A stretch of DNA of 64,000 nucleotides from an uncultured Prevotella sp. (GTDB taxonomy: Bacteria > Bacteroidota > Bacteroidia > Bacteroidales > Bacteroidaceae): NCBI GenBank assembly GCA_905235325.1, contig CAJOLE010000007.1:1-64000 (forward strand), in the 5' to 3' direction. The notes under the pieces are model-generated. The model made no database searches, was not told the origin of the DNA, and saw only the letters and a list, made by a program, of their open reading frames with translations. Both the position numbers and the translations under genes were made by a program. Positions within the stretch are counted from its first letter, which is position 1. Each line of letters opens with the position of its first letter. Below are positions 7,262 to 16,132 of the stretch, in pieces.

Positions 7262-8950
7262 TTACCAGTTGGCCACGGTGGCGTTGAAGATCTGGTCGCA
7301 GATGTTCTGTATGATTTCCGTCACTAACTGTTCCTGCACGGAGCTCAGCGACTCAGTGGTGTTGAACGACGACTGGCCTGAGAAGCTGCGCTCGAAGTCG
7401 TCTTCGTGCTTCTTGTTGTTCGTGAAGCGCACGTTGACGGTAATCGACAGCTCCGTCTGGGCAGAGTAGCCCTCGCTGCTCACCGACTTGTTGCGCTGGT
7501 CGTAGCGTGTAATCTCGCCCTCGAGCTTCAGGTCGCCGTTACGCTTCACCTGAATCAGCTTGGTGTGGTTGGCAAACTGGTCCTTCAGCTGGTTGTTGAA
7601 GATGCCGGCCATGGGTGCCCAGACGTAGCTTGAGCGTATGGGGAAGTCGGCAATCTGGATGGTCTTGATCTTCGTATAGTCGATGCTGGCCTGGTTGAAC
7701 TTGTAGCTGACGGAGCACGAGATGAGCAGCAGGCAGGTCATCATGGCCAGTCCGAACTGCTTGAGGCGGCGGTAGAGGGTGCGGTCGCTGATGCCCAGCT
7801 CCTGGGCGGCCTTCTTGCGGTTGCCGCCGTTGCGGTCGAGCGCCTTCTCGAGCATCTGCCGCCCGAGGTCGTTCAGGTTGAGGTTCTCAGGCTCCTTCAC
7901 GGGTTCAACGTATTCCTCGGCGATGGCATCCTCGAGGGCCGGCTGGATGGGCGTCATGGACTGGATGGGACCGAGGGGCTGGAGCGTGGACGAAGCGGCG
8001 CGGACGTCGTCCATCTGCTTCTTGAGCTGGCTGATTTCACGGCGCATGTCACCGACGTTGCCGCGCAGCTCGAAGAGAATCTTGTAGAGGATTTCACGCT
8101 CGCTCTCGAACGAGTGGTCGCCGCCGTCGCGGGGGATGGTGGCCAGCTGGGTGCTCTCGCGGTCCTGTGGAATGAACTTCGCGAGGATGTCGGGGGTGAT
8201 GAGGCGGTCCTTGCTGAGCACGGAGATTTGCTCGGTGATGTTCTTCAGCTGGCGCACGTTGCCCGGCCACTTGTAGCGCATGAGCATCTGCTTGGCCTCC
8301 TCGGTCAGCACGACGCGGTCCATCTTGTACTTCTCGGCCATCTGCAAGGCAAAGAGGCGGAACAGCAGCACCACGTCCTCGCCGCGCTCGCGGAGGGGCG
8401 GCATCTGCAGCGGAATGGAGTTAAGGCGGTAGAAGAGGTCCTCGCGGAAGCGGCCTTCGCTGATGGCCTTCTGGATGTTGAGGTTGGTGGCGGCCACAAT
8501 GCGGACGTCGGTTTTGCTCGTTTCCGTACCGCCGACGGGGATGTACTCGCCGGTCTCCAGGACGCGCAGCAGTCGGGCCTGGGTGGCCAGCGGCAGTTCG
8601 CCCACCTCGTCGAGGAAGAGCGTACCCTTGTTGGCCACGCCGAAGTATCCCGGCGAGTCGTTGATGGCACCTGTGTAGGAGCCCTTCACGTGGCCGAAGA
8701 GCTCGGAGTCGATGGTGCCCTCCGGGATGGCCCCGCAGTTGATGGCAAAATACTTCTCGCGGCGGCGTGGCGAGTTGTCGTGGATGACGCGGGGAATAAT
8801 CTCCTTGCCGACGCCACTCTCGCCGATGATGAGCACGCTAAGGTCGGTCGGTGCCACCTGCAGGGCGACATCGAGCACGTGGTTCAGCGCGTCGCAGTTG
8901 CCCACGATGTTGTACCGTTGTTTGATGCCTTGTAGCTCTGTACTCTTCAT
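7262..8950 (-). CDS. Sigma-54-type activator fused in frame to an LptE-like lipoprotein
   Basis: One frame of 562 codons holds two proteins that are normally separate. Residues 1-400 are an NtrC-type AAA+ activator without a receiver domain: Walker A GESGVGKE, GAFTGA loop as GSYTGA, Walker B GTLFLDEVGE, arginine-finger region RFREDLFYRL and a Fis-type helix-turn-helix ending RTLYRRLKQFGL. Residues 403-562 match Bacteroidales LptE (LPS assembly lipoprotein): hydrophobic stretch, lipobox LLISC with Cys412, SYKFNQASIDYTK and the typical end FNATVANW. No stop codon separates them. Possible internal starts for LptE are ATG codons at 7744 and 7741, but that signal peptide would lack N-terminal positive charges. 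The gene overlaps pdxA by ATGA at 8947-8950. Confidence 0.8.
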   Translation of the reverse strand: MKSTELQGIKQRYNIVGNCDALNHVLDVALQVAPTDLSVLIIGESGVGKEIIPRVIHDNSPRRREKYFAINCGAIPEGTIDSELFGHVKGSYTGAINDSPGYFGVANKGTLFLDEVGELPLATQARLLRVLETGEYIPVGGTETSKTDVRIVAATNLNIQKAISEGRFREDLFYRLNSIPLQMPPLRERGEDVVLLFRLFALQMAEKYKMDRVVLTEEAKQMLMRYKWPGNVRQLKNITEQISVLSKDRLITPDILAKFIPQDRESTQLATIPRDGGDHSFESEREILYKILFELRGNVGDMRREISQLKKQMDDVRAASSTLQPLGPIQSMTPIQPALEDAIAEEYVEPVKEPENLNLNDLGRQMLEKALDRNGGNRKKAAQELGISDRTLYRRLKQFGLAMMTCLLLISCSVSYKFNQASIDYTKIKTIQIADFPIRSSYVWAPMAGIFNNQLKDQFANHTKLIQVKRNGDLKLEGEITRYDQRNKSVSSEGYSAQTELSITVNVRFTNNKKHEDDFERSFSGQSSFNTTESLSSVQEQLVTEIIQNICDQIFNATVANW

Positions 8951-10020
8951 TTCTTTTCAGTCTCTTCCTTATCTTTGAACTTCGGCACGGCAAAGCGCAC
9001 TTTCTCGCTGTCGTCGCGCTTCTCCTTGTAGAGTTTCGGCAGGGGGTTGCCCATAGGCGCGTCGTAGTTGACGCGGTTGCGGAACACGTCGATGCCCAAG
9101 TATATGGCGCGGCGCAGCGGAGCCTCGTCGGCACAGCCCTTTCCGGCAATGTCGTACTGCACGCCAATCTCGGGACTGGTGCAGACGAAGGGCATACCCG
9201 TTGACAGGCTGACGCTCTCCTCACGTGCAATTGTCTTCAAGGGTGCCAGCCCCTGGTCATGATACATGGCCAGGACGCCGTCGAACTTGGCGTAGTGGCC
9301 GTTGCCGAAGAACGTGTCGGCCTGGCACGGCCCGAAGACCTGGATGTGCGCCTCCGTCAGTTCGTCGATGGCGGGAATGATGATTTCCTTCTCCTCCTCG
9401 CCCCACGGGTCGGCCTCATTGTCTGTCGGCGGGTTGAGCGAGAGGACGGCGATGCGGGGACAAGAGATGCGCAGGTCGCGGCGCAGGCAGGTGTGCATGA
9501 TCTTTGCCTTCTCAACAATCTTCTGCCTCGTGATGGACTCGGGCACGTCCTTGATGGCCATCTGATTGGTAATGAGGGCGATGCGGAGTTCGTCGGCAAT
9601 CCTGACACGCAGCACCTCCGGCTCCTTCGACAGGAAGTCGGGCAGGTTGTCGGGAGCCATTACCAGCACGTCGGCCAGTCCCTGCTGGACATCGACGATG
9701 GCGCGCTTCAGAGCCTTGCGGGCGGCATCGGTAGCCTCCTCTGAGGGCTGGCCGATTTCCACCTTGATTTCCTCGTCGAAGGTGGTCAGCAGGTTCAGGC
9801 GGTTCTCCTTGGCCTCGTCGGCGGTGCTGATGATGTTGAACTGCGTCTCCACATTCATAAGCTTGCGGTGGTAGGTCGCCACCTTGGGCGAGCCGTAGAT
9901 GATGGGCGTGCATAGCTCCAGCATCTCGGGGGCGTCGAAGATTTTAAAAATCAGCTCGTATCCGACACCGTTCGTGTCGCCGTGCGTAATGGCTACGCGG
10001 GGTTTTCTGTCTTGTTCCAT
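8947..10020 (-). CDS. pdxA: 4-hydroxythreonine-4-phosphate dehydrogenase
   Basis: 357 residues of the PdxA family, which oxidises and decarboxylates 4-phosphohydroxy-L-threonine in the DXP-dependent route to pyridoxal phosphate. The N-terminal ITHGDTNGVGYELIFK corresponds to the family's GDPxGIGPE start, and MYHDQGLAPLK near residue 260 holds a metal-binding His with the phosphate-binding Lys. A charged C-terminal tail (KFKDKEETEKK) extends past the usual end. The gene is 6 nt after rlmN and overlaps the next gene by four bases, so it sits inside an operon driven from 11113-11120. Confidence 0.9.
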   Translation of the reverse strand: MEQDRKPRVAITHGDTNGVGYELIFKIFDAPEMLELCTPIIYGSPKVATYHRKLMNVETQFNIISTADEAKENRLNLLTTFDEEIKVEIGQPSEEATDAARKALKRAIVDVQQGLADVLVMAPDNLPDFLSKEPEVLRVRIADELRIALITNQMAIKDVPESITRQKIVEKAKIMHTCLRRDLRISCPRIAVLSLNPPTDNEADPWGEEEKEIIIPAIDELTEAHIQVFGPCQADTFFGNGHYAKFDGVLAMYHDQGLAPLKTIAREESVSLSTGMPFVCTSPEIGVQYDIAGKGCADEAPLRRAIYLGIDVFRNRVNYDAPMGNPLPKLYKEKRDDSEKVRFAVPKFKDKEETEKK

Positions 10021-10026
10021 TGTATG

Positions 10027-11088
10027 TTAGGATTGTATTGTTTGGGTGTTATAGGCAATTTGGGCTTTTTGGGCGGTGGAGAGAAGACCGCAGGCGGCGA
10101 AGATGTCCTGGCCCCGGCTGGCGCGGATGGTGGTGAAGACGCCGTGCGCCGTCAGGTAGTCGCGCAGGCGCTCCATGCGCTGCTCGTCGGATGCGGGCAG
10201 GTCGACGCCGGGAATGGCGTGGAAGCGTATCAGGTTGACGCGGCACTCCAGCCCCTCGACCAGCCTGACAATCTCGCGGGCGTGGACCATCGTGTCGTTC
10301 AGGCCGCCGAAGCAGATGTACTCGAACGAGCAGCGGCGCTGGTGGGTGAAGTCGTACTGCCTGAGCAGGGCGACCACCTCACCGATGGGCATCTGGCCCT
10401 CGGCGGGCATCAGCAGGCGGCGCTGCTCGTGCAGCGGCGTGTGCATGGAGATGGCCACGTGGCACTGGCTCTCGTCGAGAAAGCGCTTCAGCCTGCCCTT
10501 CACGCCGACGCTGCTCACGGTGATGCGCTTGGGGCTCCAGGCGTAGCCGTCGTCGGCCGTCAGTATCTCCGTGGCGCGCAGCACGGCATCGAGGTTGTCC
10601 ATCGGCTCGCCCTGCCCCATGAAGACGACGTTGGTCAGCAGCTCGCGCTCCGGCAGGGCGTAGATCTGGTTCAGGATGTCGGCCGCCGTGAGGTCGCCTT
10701 CCCAGCCCTGCTTTCCCGTCTGGCAGAAGAGGCAGTTCATCTTGCAGCCCACCTGGCACGACACGCAGAGCGTGCCCCGGTCGCCGTCGGGAATGAACAC
10801 CGTCTCGACGAATTTCCCGCCGGCGGCCGTCGGGAAGAGGTACTTCACCGTGCCGTCCTGACTGCGCTGACAGTCGAGAGGAGGCATCGCCCCGACGGTG
10901 TAGTGCTCCTTCAGCCGTTCGCGGTTCTGCTTCGAGATGTTGGTCATCGCGTCGATGTCGGTGACGTGCTGCTGGTAGAGCCAACGGGCCATCTGCCCAC
11001 CCGTGAAGGCAGGCATACCCAACATCCGAGCTGCCTCTTTCAGTTCGGAACCGGTCATTCCCATGAGCACTTTCTTCTCGCTGACCAT
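10027..11088 (-). CDS. rlmN: 23S rRNA/tRNA adenine-C2 methyltransferase
   Basis: A radical-SAM enzyme of 353 residues of the RlmN family, which methylates C2 of A2503 in 23S rRNA and A37 in some tRNAs. The cluster motif CKMNCLFC (CxxxCxxC) is near residue 115, preceded by CVSCQVG; the methyl-carrying C-terminal cysteine is in IFAACGLLST; GQGEPMDN and the His/Arg-rich FHAIPGVDLPAS are also present. ATG at 11088 is the first after the -7 box at 11113-11120. It is the first gene of the six-function minus-strand operon ending with secG. Confidence 0.92.
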   Translation of the reverse strand: MVSEKKVLMGMTGSELKEAARMLGMPAFTGGQMARWLYQQHVTDIDAMTNISKQNRERLKEHYTVGAMPPLDCQRSQDGTVKYLFPTAAGGKFVETVFIPDGDRGTLCVSCQVGCKMNCLFCQTGKQGWEGDLTAADILNQIYALPERELLTNVVFMGQGEPMDNLDAVLRATEILTADDGYAWSPKRITVSSVGVKGRLKRFLDESQCHVAISMHTPLHEQRRLLMPAEGQMPIGEVVALLRQYDFTHQRRCSFEYICFGGLNDTMVHAREIVRLVEGLECRVNLIRFHAIPGVDLPASDEQRMERLRDYLTAHGVFTTIRASRGQDIFAACGLLSTAQKAQIAYNTQTIQS

Positions 11089-11112
11089 CTACTGTCTATC
11101 GTAATTTGCGTG

Positions 11113-11120
11113 CAAAGTTA
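11113..11120 (-). promoter_or_regulatory. -7 box of rlmN operon
   Basis: TAACTTTG on the minus strand matches TAnnTTTG and lies 25 nt before the rlmN ATG. No good -33 TTG is visible at the expected distance. Confidence 0.55.
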
Positions 11121-11163
11121 CGAAAAAGTTCTTAAATCATTCTCCAGTTACATAAATAATTTG

Positions 11164-11171
11164 TATTTTTG
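11164..11171 (+). promoter_or_regulatory. -7 box of the GT2/DUF4922/SpoIID gene
   Basis: TATTTTTG matches TAnnTTTG and lies 18 nt before ATG 11190, divergent from the rlmN promoter. It rules out the in-frame TTG at 11169, which overlaps the box, as the start. Confidence 0.6.
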
Positions 11172-11189
11172 CAAGAAATTTTTAGGATT

Positions 11190-14100
11190 ATGAGACAAAT
11201 GATTGATTGCTTCCTCCCCGACTTCGACCGCGAAGCGATGGCGCCGGTGGTAGAGCAGCTCAGCGAGAGCAGGGTGGTGAGGCATATTTTCTGGACAGAG
11301 GGGATGGCAGCCACAAGGGCCGTCAAAGGCGTGGCAGCACGGGCGCAGGCTCCCTACGTACTGTTGTTTACCAAGCCTGCCGCCGTCACGTTAGGGCAGG
11401 GCGCACTGGAGCGCCTGCTCCGCGTGGCCATCGACTCGGGGGCCGCCCTCGTCTATGCCGACCGCCGGGGGCATCCCGCCATCGACTACCAACTCGGCTC
11501 CATCCGCGACGACTTCGACTTCGGCTCGCTGTGGCTCATCAGGGCGCAGCTGCTACAAGCCTTCGCCCAGGCCGACATCCCCGACTATCAGTATGCCGGA
11601 CTCTACGCCCTGCGCCTGTTCCTCAGCCGCGAGGGCCAGCTGCTGCACCTGAACGAGCCGCTGTACGCCGAAGAGGAGCTCGACACGCGGGCCTCAGGCG
11701 TCAAGCAGTTCGACTACGTCAACCCCCGCAACCGCGAGGTGCAGGTGGAGATGGAGCAGGCCGCCACGGCCCACCTGGCTGCCATCGGTGCCAAGATCGA
11801 CCCTTCCTACTACCGCACGCCCGACTTCGGCGAGCAGGAGTTCCCGGTGGAGGCCTCGGTCGTCATCCCCGTCTTCAACCGCGCCAAGACCATTGCCGAC
11901 GCCGTCGGCAGTGCCCTGCAGCAGAAGACCACCTTTAAATATAATGTCATCGTCGTCGACAACCACTCCACCGACGGCACCACCGACATCCTGTTACGTA
12001 TGTTGCCATGCTATGGCAACAAACTGAACGTCATCACCCCCACCCGCCGCGACCTCGGCATCGGCGGCTGCTGGAACGAAGCCGTCAACGACCCACGCTG
12101 CGGCCGCTTCGCCGTGCAGCTCGACTCCGACGACCTCTACTCGTCGCCCTCGACGCTGCAGCAGGTGGTCGACGCCTTCCGCAAGCAGCAGGCGGCCATG
12201 ATCGTCGGCAGCTACCGTATGTGCGACTTCGACCTGAACACACTGCCTCCCGGACTGATTGACCACCGCGAATGGACCGACGACAACGGCCCCAACAACG
12301 CCCTGCGCATCAACGGGCTCGGCGCGCCACGTGCCTTCTTCACCCCGATTCTGCGCCAGTTGCAGTTCCCCAATACCAGCTACGGCGAGGACTATGCCCT
12401 CGGGCTGGCCTTCTCGCGGCACTACCGCATCGGGCGCATCTACGACGAGCTGTACCTCTGCCGCCGCTGGGGCGGCAACAGCGACGCCGCCCTCTCAGTC
12501 GAGAAGGTCAACGCCAACAACCTCTATAAAGACCGACTGCGCACGCTCGAGATCGAGGCACGCCAGCGCATGGTGGCAGGCAAGGCCGACCTCGCCATGC
12601 CCGAGTCGCCCCTGCAGCGCTTCTTCGACCGCCAGCTTGAGACGTGGCCCGACGTGCGCCGCCGCTACCGCGACCTGAACAGCATCCAGACGCGCGAACT
12701 CAGCGACGGCACCGCCACGGTCGTGCTGCAGTGGAACCCCGCCCGCATCGGCTCGACGGGAGCGAAGGTCGACACCCGCAGCCTGAGCGAGCGCCCCTGC
12801 TTCCTCTGTGCCCAGAACCGGCCTGCCGAACAGCTGAAGCGGACGGTGGACGGCAAGTGGGAACTGCTGGTCAACCCCTACCCCATCCTGCCCATGCACT
12901 TCACGCTGCCCACGCTGAAGCACCGGCCGCAGACCATCAAGGATATGTACGGCGAGATATACAGGCTTCTGGACAGCAATCCCGAACTGATCGTCATGTA
13001 CAACGGGCCGAAGTGCGGCGCCTCGGCTCCCGACCACGCCCACCTGCAGGCCGGCATCCCCAGCGTGCTGCCGCTGACAGACTCCTGGCAGCGCATGGCA
13101 CGGAACCTGACACCGGTCGTCAGTCTCTCCGACGACGAGGGCATCTCGGTGGTCAACGACTACCCCTGTCCGGCTCTGGTCGTCCGCAGCCGCAGCCGGG
13201 AGTCGGGCGAGCGGCTGTTCCGCCGCCTTTATGCGGCCCTTCCCTGCCGGAGCGACGAGACGGAGCCGATGATGAACATCGTGGCGTGGCAGCGCGACGG
13301 CGAATACCTGTCGGTGGTCTTTCCCCGCGGGAAGCACCGCCCCGACTGCTACGGCGAGGTGCTCGTCTCGCCGGGTGCCGTCGACATGGCTGGACTTATC
13401 ATCACCCCGCGTGAAGCTGACTTCAAGGCCCTCACGGCCGGGCAGGCCATCGCCATCCTGAAGGAGGTGGCTCTGTCGGAAGAAGCATTCGCCAATGTCA
13501 TAGAACAACTGAAGACACCCTCGCTCATCCCCCATTCCTCCGCACTCCTCTCCAAGGAGCCGACGGTCAGCGTCGGCATCGTCAGCGGCCAGAAGATTGT
13601 CTTCAACCTCAATGCCCCCTACACCGCCAAAGGTGCCGACTACACGGGCGAGCAGGTGGTGGAGTTCAGCGAGGGCGGCCTGTTGTGGCACGGCCAGCAG
13701 TATCGTGAGCTGCTCTTCACGCCACAGTCGGCCAATGCCTCGTTCTCGCTCTACGACGTGACCATCGGCGTGGGCTTCCACTGGGAGCGCAAGCAGACGC
13801 AGCGCTTCAACGGCTCGCTGCGGCTGGTTGTCGACAGCGACCGCATCACGGCCATCAACGAGCTGCCCGTCGAGCGCTACCTCACCAGCGTCATCTCCAG
13901 CGAGATGTCGGCCACGTCGTCGCCCGAGCTGCTCAAGGCCCACGCCGTCATCAGCCGCTCGTGGCTCCTGGCACAGATGGAGAAGCGGCGGCGCATGAGC
14001 ACCGGCAGCGACAATTTCTTCTCATTCACGAAGAAGGACGACGAACTCATCCGCTGGTATGACCGCGAAGACCACACCATCTTCGACGTCTGTGCCGACG

Positions 14101-14771
14101 ACCACTGCCAGCGCTACCAGGGCATCACCAACGCCGAGAACCCATCGGTGGTGGAGGCCGTCAGCCAGACCCGCGGACAGATACTCACCTACGACGGCGA
14201 AATCTGCGACACCCGTTTCTCGAAGTGCTGCGGCGGACGGACCGAGGAATTCCAGTACTGCTGGGAGAACACGCCCAAGCCCTACCTCACGTCGGTGGCC
14301 TGCCCCTACTGCGACACCACCGACCGACACATCCTGACCCAGGTGCTCAACGACTACGACCAGGAGACGCCCGACTTCTACCACTGGAAGGTGGACTACA
14401 GCCGCGACGAGCTGACCAAGCTCATCAGCGGCAAGCTGAAGATTGACCTGGGCGACGTCACTGACCTCATTCCCCTGGAACGCGGCAAGAGCGGGCGCAT
14501 CTGGAAGCTCAAGATTGTAGGCACCAAGGGAGCGTTCACCATCGGCAAGGAGCTGGAGATCCGCCGCACCCTCAGCACCACCCACCTCTACAGTTCCTGC
14601 TTCGACGTTGAGAAGACGGCGGGCGGCTTCCGCCTCAACGGCCGCGGCTGGGGCCACGGCGTGGGACTCTGCCAGATTGGTGCCGCCGTCATGGGCGAGC
14701 AGGGTCACGGGTACGATGAGATACTCCTGTACTACTACAAGCAGGCGGAAATTCGCAGAGTCTATGAGTAG
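11190..14771 (+). CDS. Three-domain fusion: GT2 glycosyltransferase, DUF4922 (HIT-like phosphorylase), SpoIID/LytB
   Basis: 1193 residues. About residues 220-450 form a GT-A family 2 glycosyltransferase (ASVVIPVFNRAKT, VVDNHSTDGTTD, QLDSDD). About 500-780 form a DUF4922 domain related to GalT/Ap4A phosphorylases, with RPCFLCAQNRP and the active-site pattern HAHLQAG. From about 790 to the end there is a SpoIID/LytB domain (amidase-enhancer type): LPVERYLTSVISSEM, KAHAVISRSWLL and the closing GRGWGHGVGLCQIGAA. SpoIID domains act on peptidoglycan outside the cytoplasm whereas the first two domains should be cytoplasmic, and no signal peptide or clear membrane segment joins them. The AmpG permease gene follows 45 nt downstream. 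The two-part GT2-DUF4922 form is, as I recall, common in Bacteroidales; SpoIID is usually a separate gene. Confidence 0.8.
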   Translation: MRQMIDCFLPDFDREAMAPVVEQLSESRVVRHIFWTEGMAATRAVKGVAARAQAPYVLLFTKPAAVTLGQGALERLLRVAIDSGAALVYADRRGHPAIDYQLGSIRDDFDFGSLWLIRAQLLQAFAQADIPDYQYAGLYALRLFLSREGQLLHLNEPLYAEEELDTRASGVKQFDYVNPRNREVQVEMEQAATAHLAAIGAKIDPSYYRTPDFGEQEFPVEASVVIPVFNRAKTIADAVGSALQQKTTFKYNVIVVDNHSTDGTTDILLRMLPCYGNKLNVITPTRRDLGIGGCWNEAVNDPRCGRFAVQLDSDDLYSSPSTLQQVVDAFRKQQAAMIVGSYRMCDFDLNTLPPGLIDHREWTDDNGPNNALRINGLGAPRAFFTPILRQLQFPNTSYGEDYALGLAFSRHYRIGRIYDELYLCRRWGGNSDAALSVEKVNANNLYKDRLRTLEIEARQRMVAGKADLAMPESPLQRFFDRQLETWPDVRRRYRDLNSIQTRELSDGTATVVLQWNPARIGSTGAKVDTRSLSERPCFLCAQNRPAEQLKRTVDGKWELLVNPYPILPMHFTLPTLKHRPQTIKDMYGEIYRLLDSNPELIVMYNGPKCGASAPDHAHLQAGIPSVLPLTDSWQRMARNLTPVVSLSDDEGISVVNDYPCPALVVRSRSRESGERLFRRLYAALPCRSDETEPMMNIVAWQRDGEYLSVVFPRGKHRPDCYGEVLVSPGAVDMAGLIITPREADFKALTAGQAIAILKEVALSEEAFANVIEQLKTPSLIPHSSALLSKEPTVSVGIVSGQKIVFNLNAPYTAKGADYTGEQVVEFSEGGLLWHGQQYRELLFTPQSANASFSLYDVTIGVGFHWERKQTQRFNGSLRLVVDSDRITAINELPVERYLTSVISSEMSATSSPELLKAHAVISRSWLLAQMEKRRRMSTGSDNFFSFTKKDDELIRWYDREDHTIFDVCADDHCQRYQGITNAENPSVVEAVSQTRGQILTYDGEICDTRFSKCCGGRTEEFQYCWENTPKPYLTSVACPYCDTTDRHILTQVLNDYDQETPDFYHWKVDYSRDELTKLISGKLKIDLGDVTDLIPLERGKSGRIWKLKIVGTKGAFTIGKELEIRRTLSTTHLYSSCFDVEKTAGGFRLNGRGWGHGVGLCQIGAAVMGEQGHGYDEILLYYYKQAEIRRVYE

Positions 14772-14816
14772 GACACCGATGACTGTTTATTGATAAAAAT
14801 AAAATAATAATATTGT

Positions 14817-16112
14817 ATGAGAAATAAAAGAAATGCTTGGGCATGGGTGCCCACACTTTATGTGGCCGAGGGACTGCCAAACGTGATTGTCATGGCAGTG
14901 GCTGTCGTGATGTATATGCAGATGGGCTTGACGGATGGCGAAATTGGCCTGTACACCAGCTGGTTAGGACTGCCGTGGGTCATCAAACCGTTTTGGAGTC
15001 CGTTTGTGGATTTGTATCGTACCAAGCGCTGGTGGGTACTGGCCATGCAGATTCTATTAGGGTCATCGCTGGCGGGCATCGCCTTCACCCTGAACACCAG
15101 CTTCTGGTTCCAGGGCACGATGTTCTTCTTCTTCCTGATGGCCTTTGGCAGTGCCACCCACGACATTGCTGCCGACGGCTACTATATGCTGGAACTCGAT
15201 GAGCACGAGCAAGCGTGGTTCGTGGGCATACGCAACACGTTCTATCGCCTGGCCGTTATCCTGGGCAATGGCGTGCTTGTTCCCGTGGCCGGCGTCCTTC
15301 AGGTTTACTTCCGCAACCAGACGGCATTCACCTGGAGCCTTGTCTTCTATGGAATGGCCGGCGTGTTCATCGCCTTGTGGCTCTATCACGGCTCCGTCAT
15401 GCCCCGTCCGGCATCCGACGTCAAGCGCAAGGCCACGTTCCAAGAGGTTTCTAAGGGCATCGTCAAGATGTTTGTCACCTTCTTCACCAAGCTGCCGGCC
15501 AAGAAGATGCTGTTCGCCTTGCTCTTCCTCTTCTTCTACCGTTTCCCGGAGGCTATGCTGACAAAGATGTGCGCCACCTTCCTGATGCGCCCGAACTCTG
15601 CCGGCGGACTGGGGCTGACACCGCAGGAGTATGGCCTTGCCAACGGTACTGTAGGATTGATCGGCCTGACACTGGGAGGCATACTCGGAGGCATCCTGGC
15701 CAGCCGCGACGGGCTGAAGCACTGGCTTTGGCCGATGGTCTGCGCCATCACGTTGCCCGACATCGTCTATGTATTCCTGAGCTATTATCTGCCGTCGAAC
15801 ATCATCCTGATCAGCTCTTGCCTGTTCGTCGAGCAGTTTGGCTATGGTTTGGGCTTCACGGCCTTGACGCTCTATATGCTCTACTTCTGCATGGGTGAAT
15901 TCAAGACGTCGCACTACGCCATCTGCACGGGCATCACCTATCTCGGCCTGATGCTTCCCGGCATGGTGTCCGGCTATCTGAAGGATGCCGTCGGCTATAA
16001 CACCTTCTTCATCATCGTCATGGGGCTATGTGCCATTACTTTCATCGTCGCCGCCTTTATCGACATCGACCCGAACTTCGGCAAGAAGCAACCTGCGGAA
16101 GGTGAGAAGTGA
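14817..16112 (+). CDS. AmpG-type MFS permease (muropeptide transporter)
   Basis: 431 residues with about twelve hydrophobic helices, of the AmpG/PAT branch of the major facilitator superfamily. AmpG proteins import GlcNAc-anhydroMurNAc peptides released during wall turnover. Family marks are the start WVPTLYVAEGLPN, LGLPWVIKPFWSPFVD (AmpG-like GLP..KP.W.P..D) and GSATHDIAADGYY. Placement directly after a SpoIID-domain gene supports a role in peptidoglycan recycling, though the substrate is inferred. The stop faces the stop of cysE 20 nt away. Confidence 0.8.
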   Translation: MRNKRNAWAWVPTLYVAEGLPNVIVMAVAVVMYMQMGLTDGEIGLYTSWLGLPWVIKPFWSPFVDLYRTKRWWVLAMQILLGSSLAGIAFTLNTSFWFQGTMFFFFLMAFGSATHDIAADGYYMLELDEHEQAWFVGIRNTFYRLAVILGNGVLVPVAGVLQVYFRNQTAFTWSLVFYGMAGVFIALWLYHGSVMPRPASDVKRKATFQEVSKGIVKMFVTFFTKLPAKKMLFALLFLFFYRFPEAMLTKMCATFLMRPNSAGGLGLTPQEYGLANGTVGLIGLTLGGILGGILASRDGLKHWLWPMVCAITLPDIVYVFLSYYLPSNIILISSCLFVEQFGYGLGFTALTLYMLYFCMGEFKTSHYAICTGITYLGLMLPGMVSGYLKDAVGYNTFFIIVMGLCAITFIVAAFIDIDPNFGKKQPAEGEK

Positions 16113-16132
16113 TAAGTTCACTTCTCTCTTCC

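Noticed and set aside
9982..11193. 403-codon plus-strand frame
   Set aside because: Antisense to rlmN; no recognisable motifs.
12495..13943. 482-codon minus-strand frame
   Set aside because: Antisense to the DUF4922/SpoIID part of the fusion gene; no family features.
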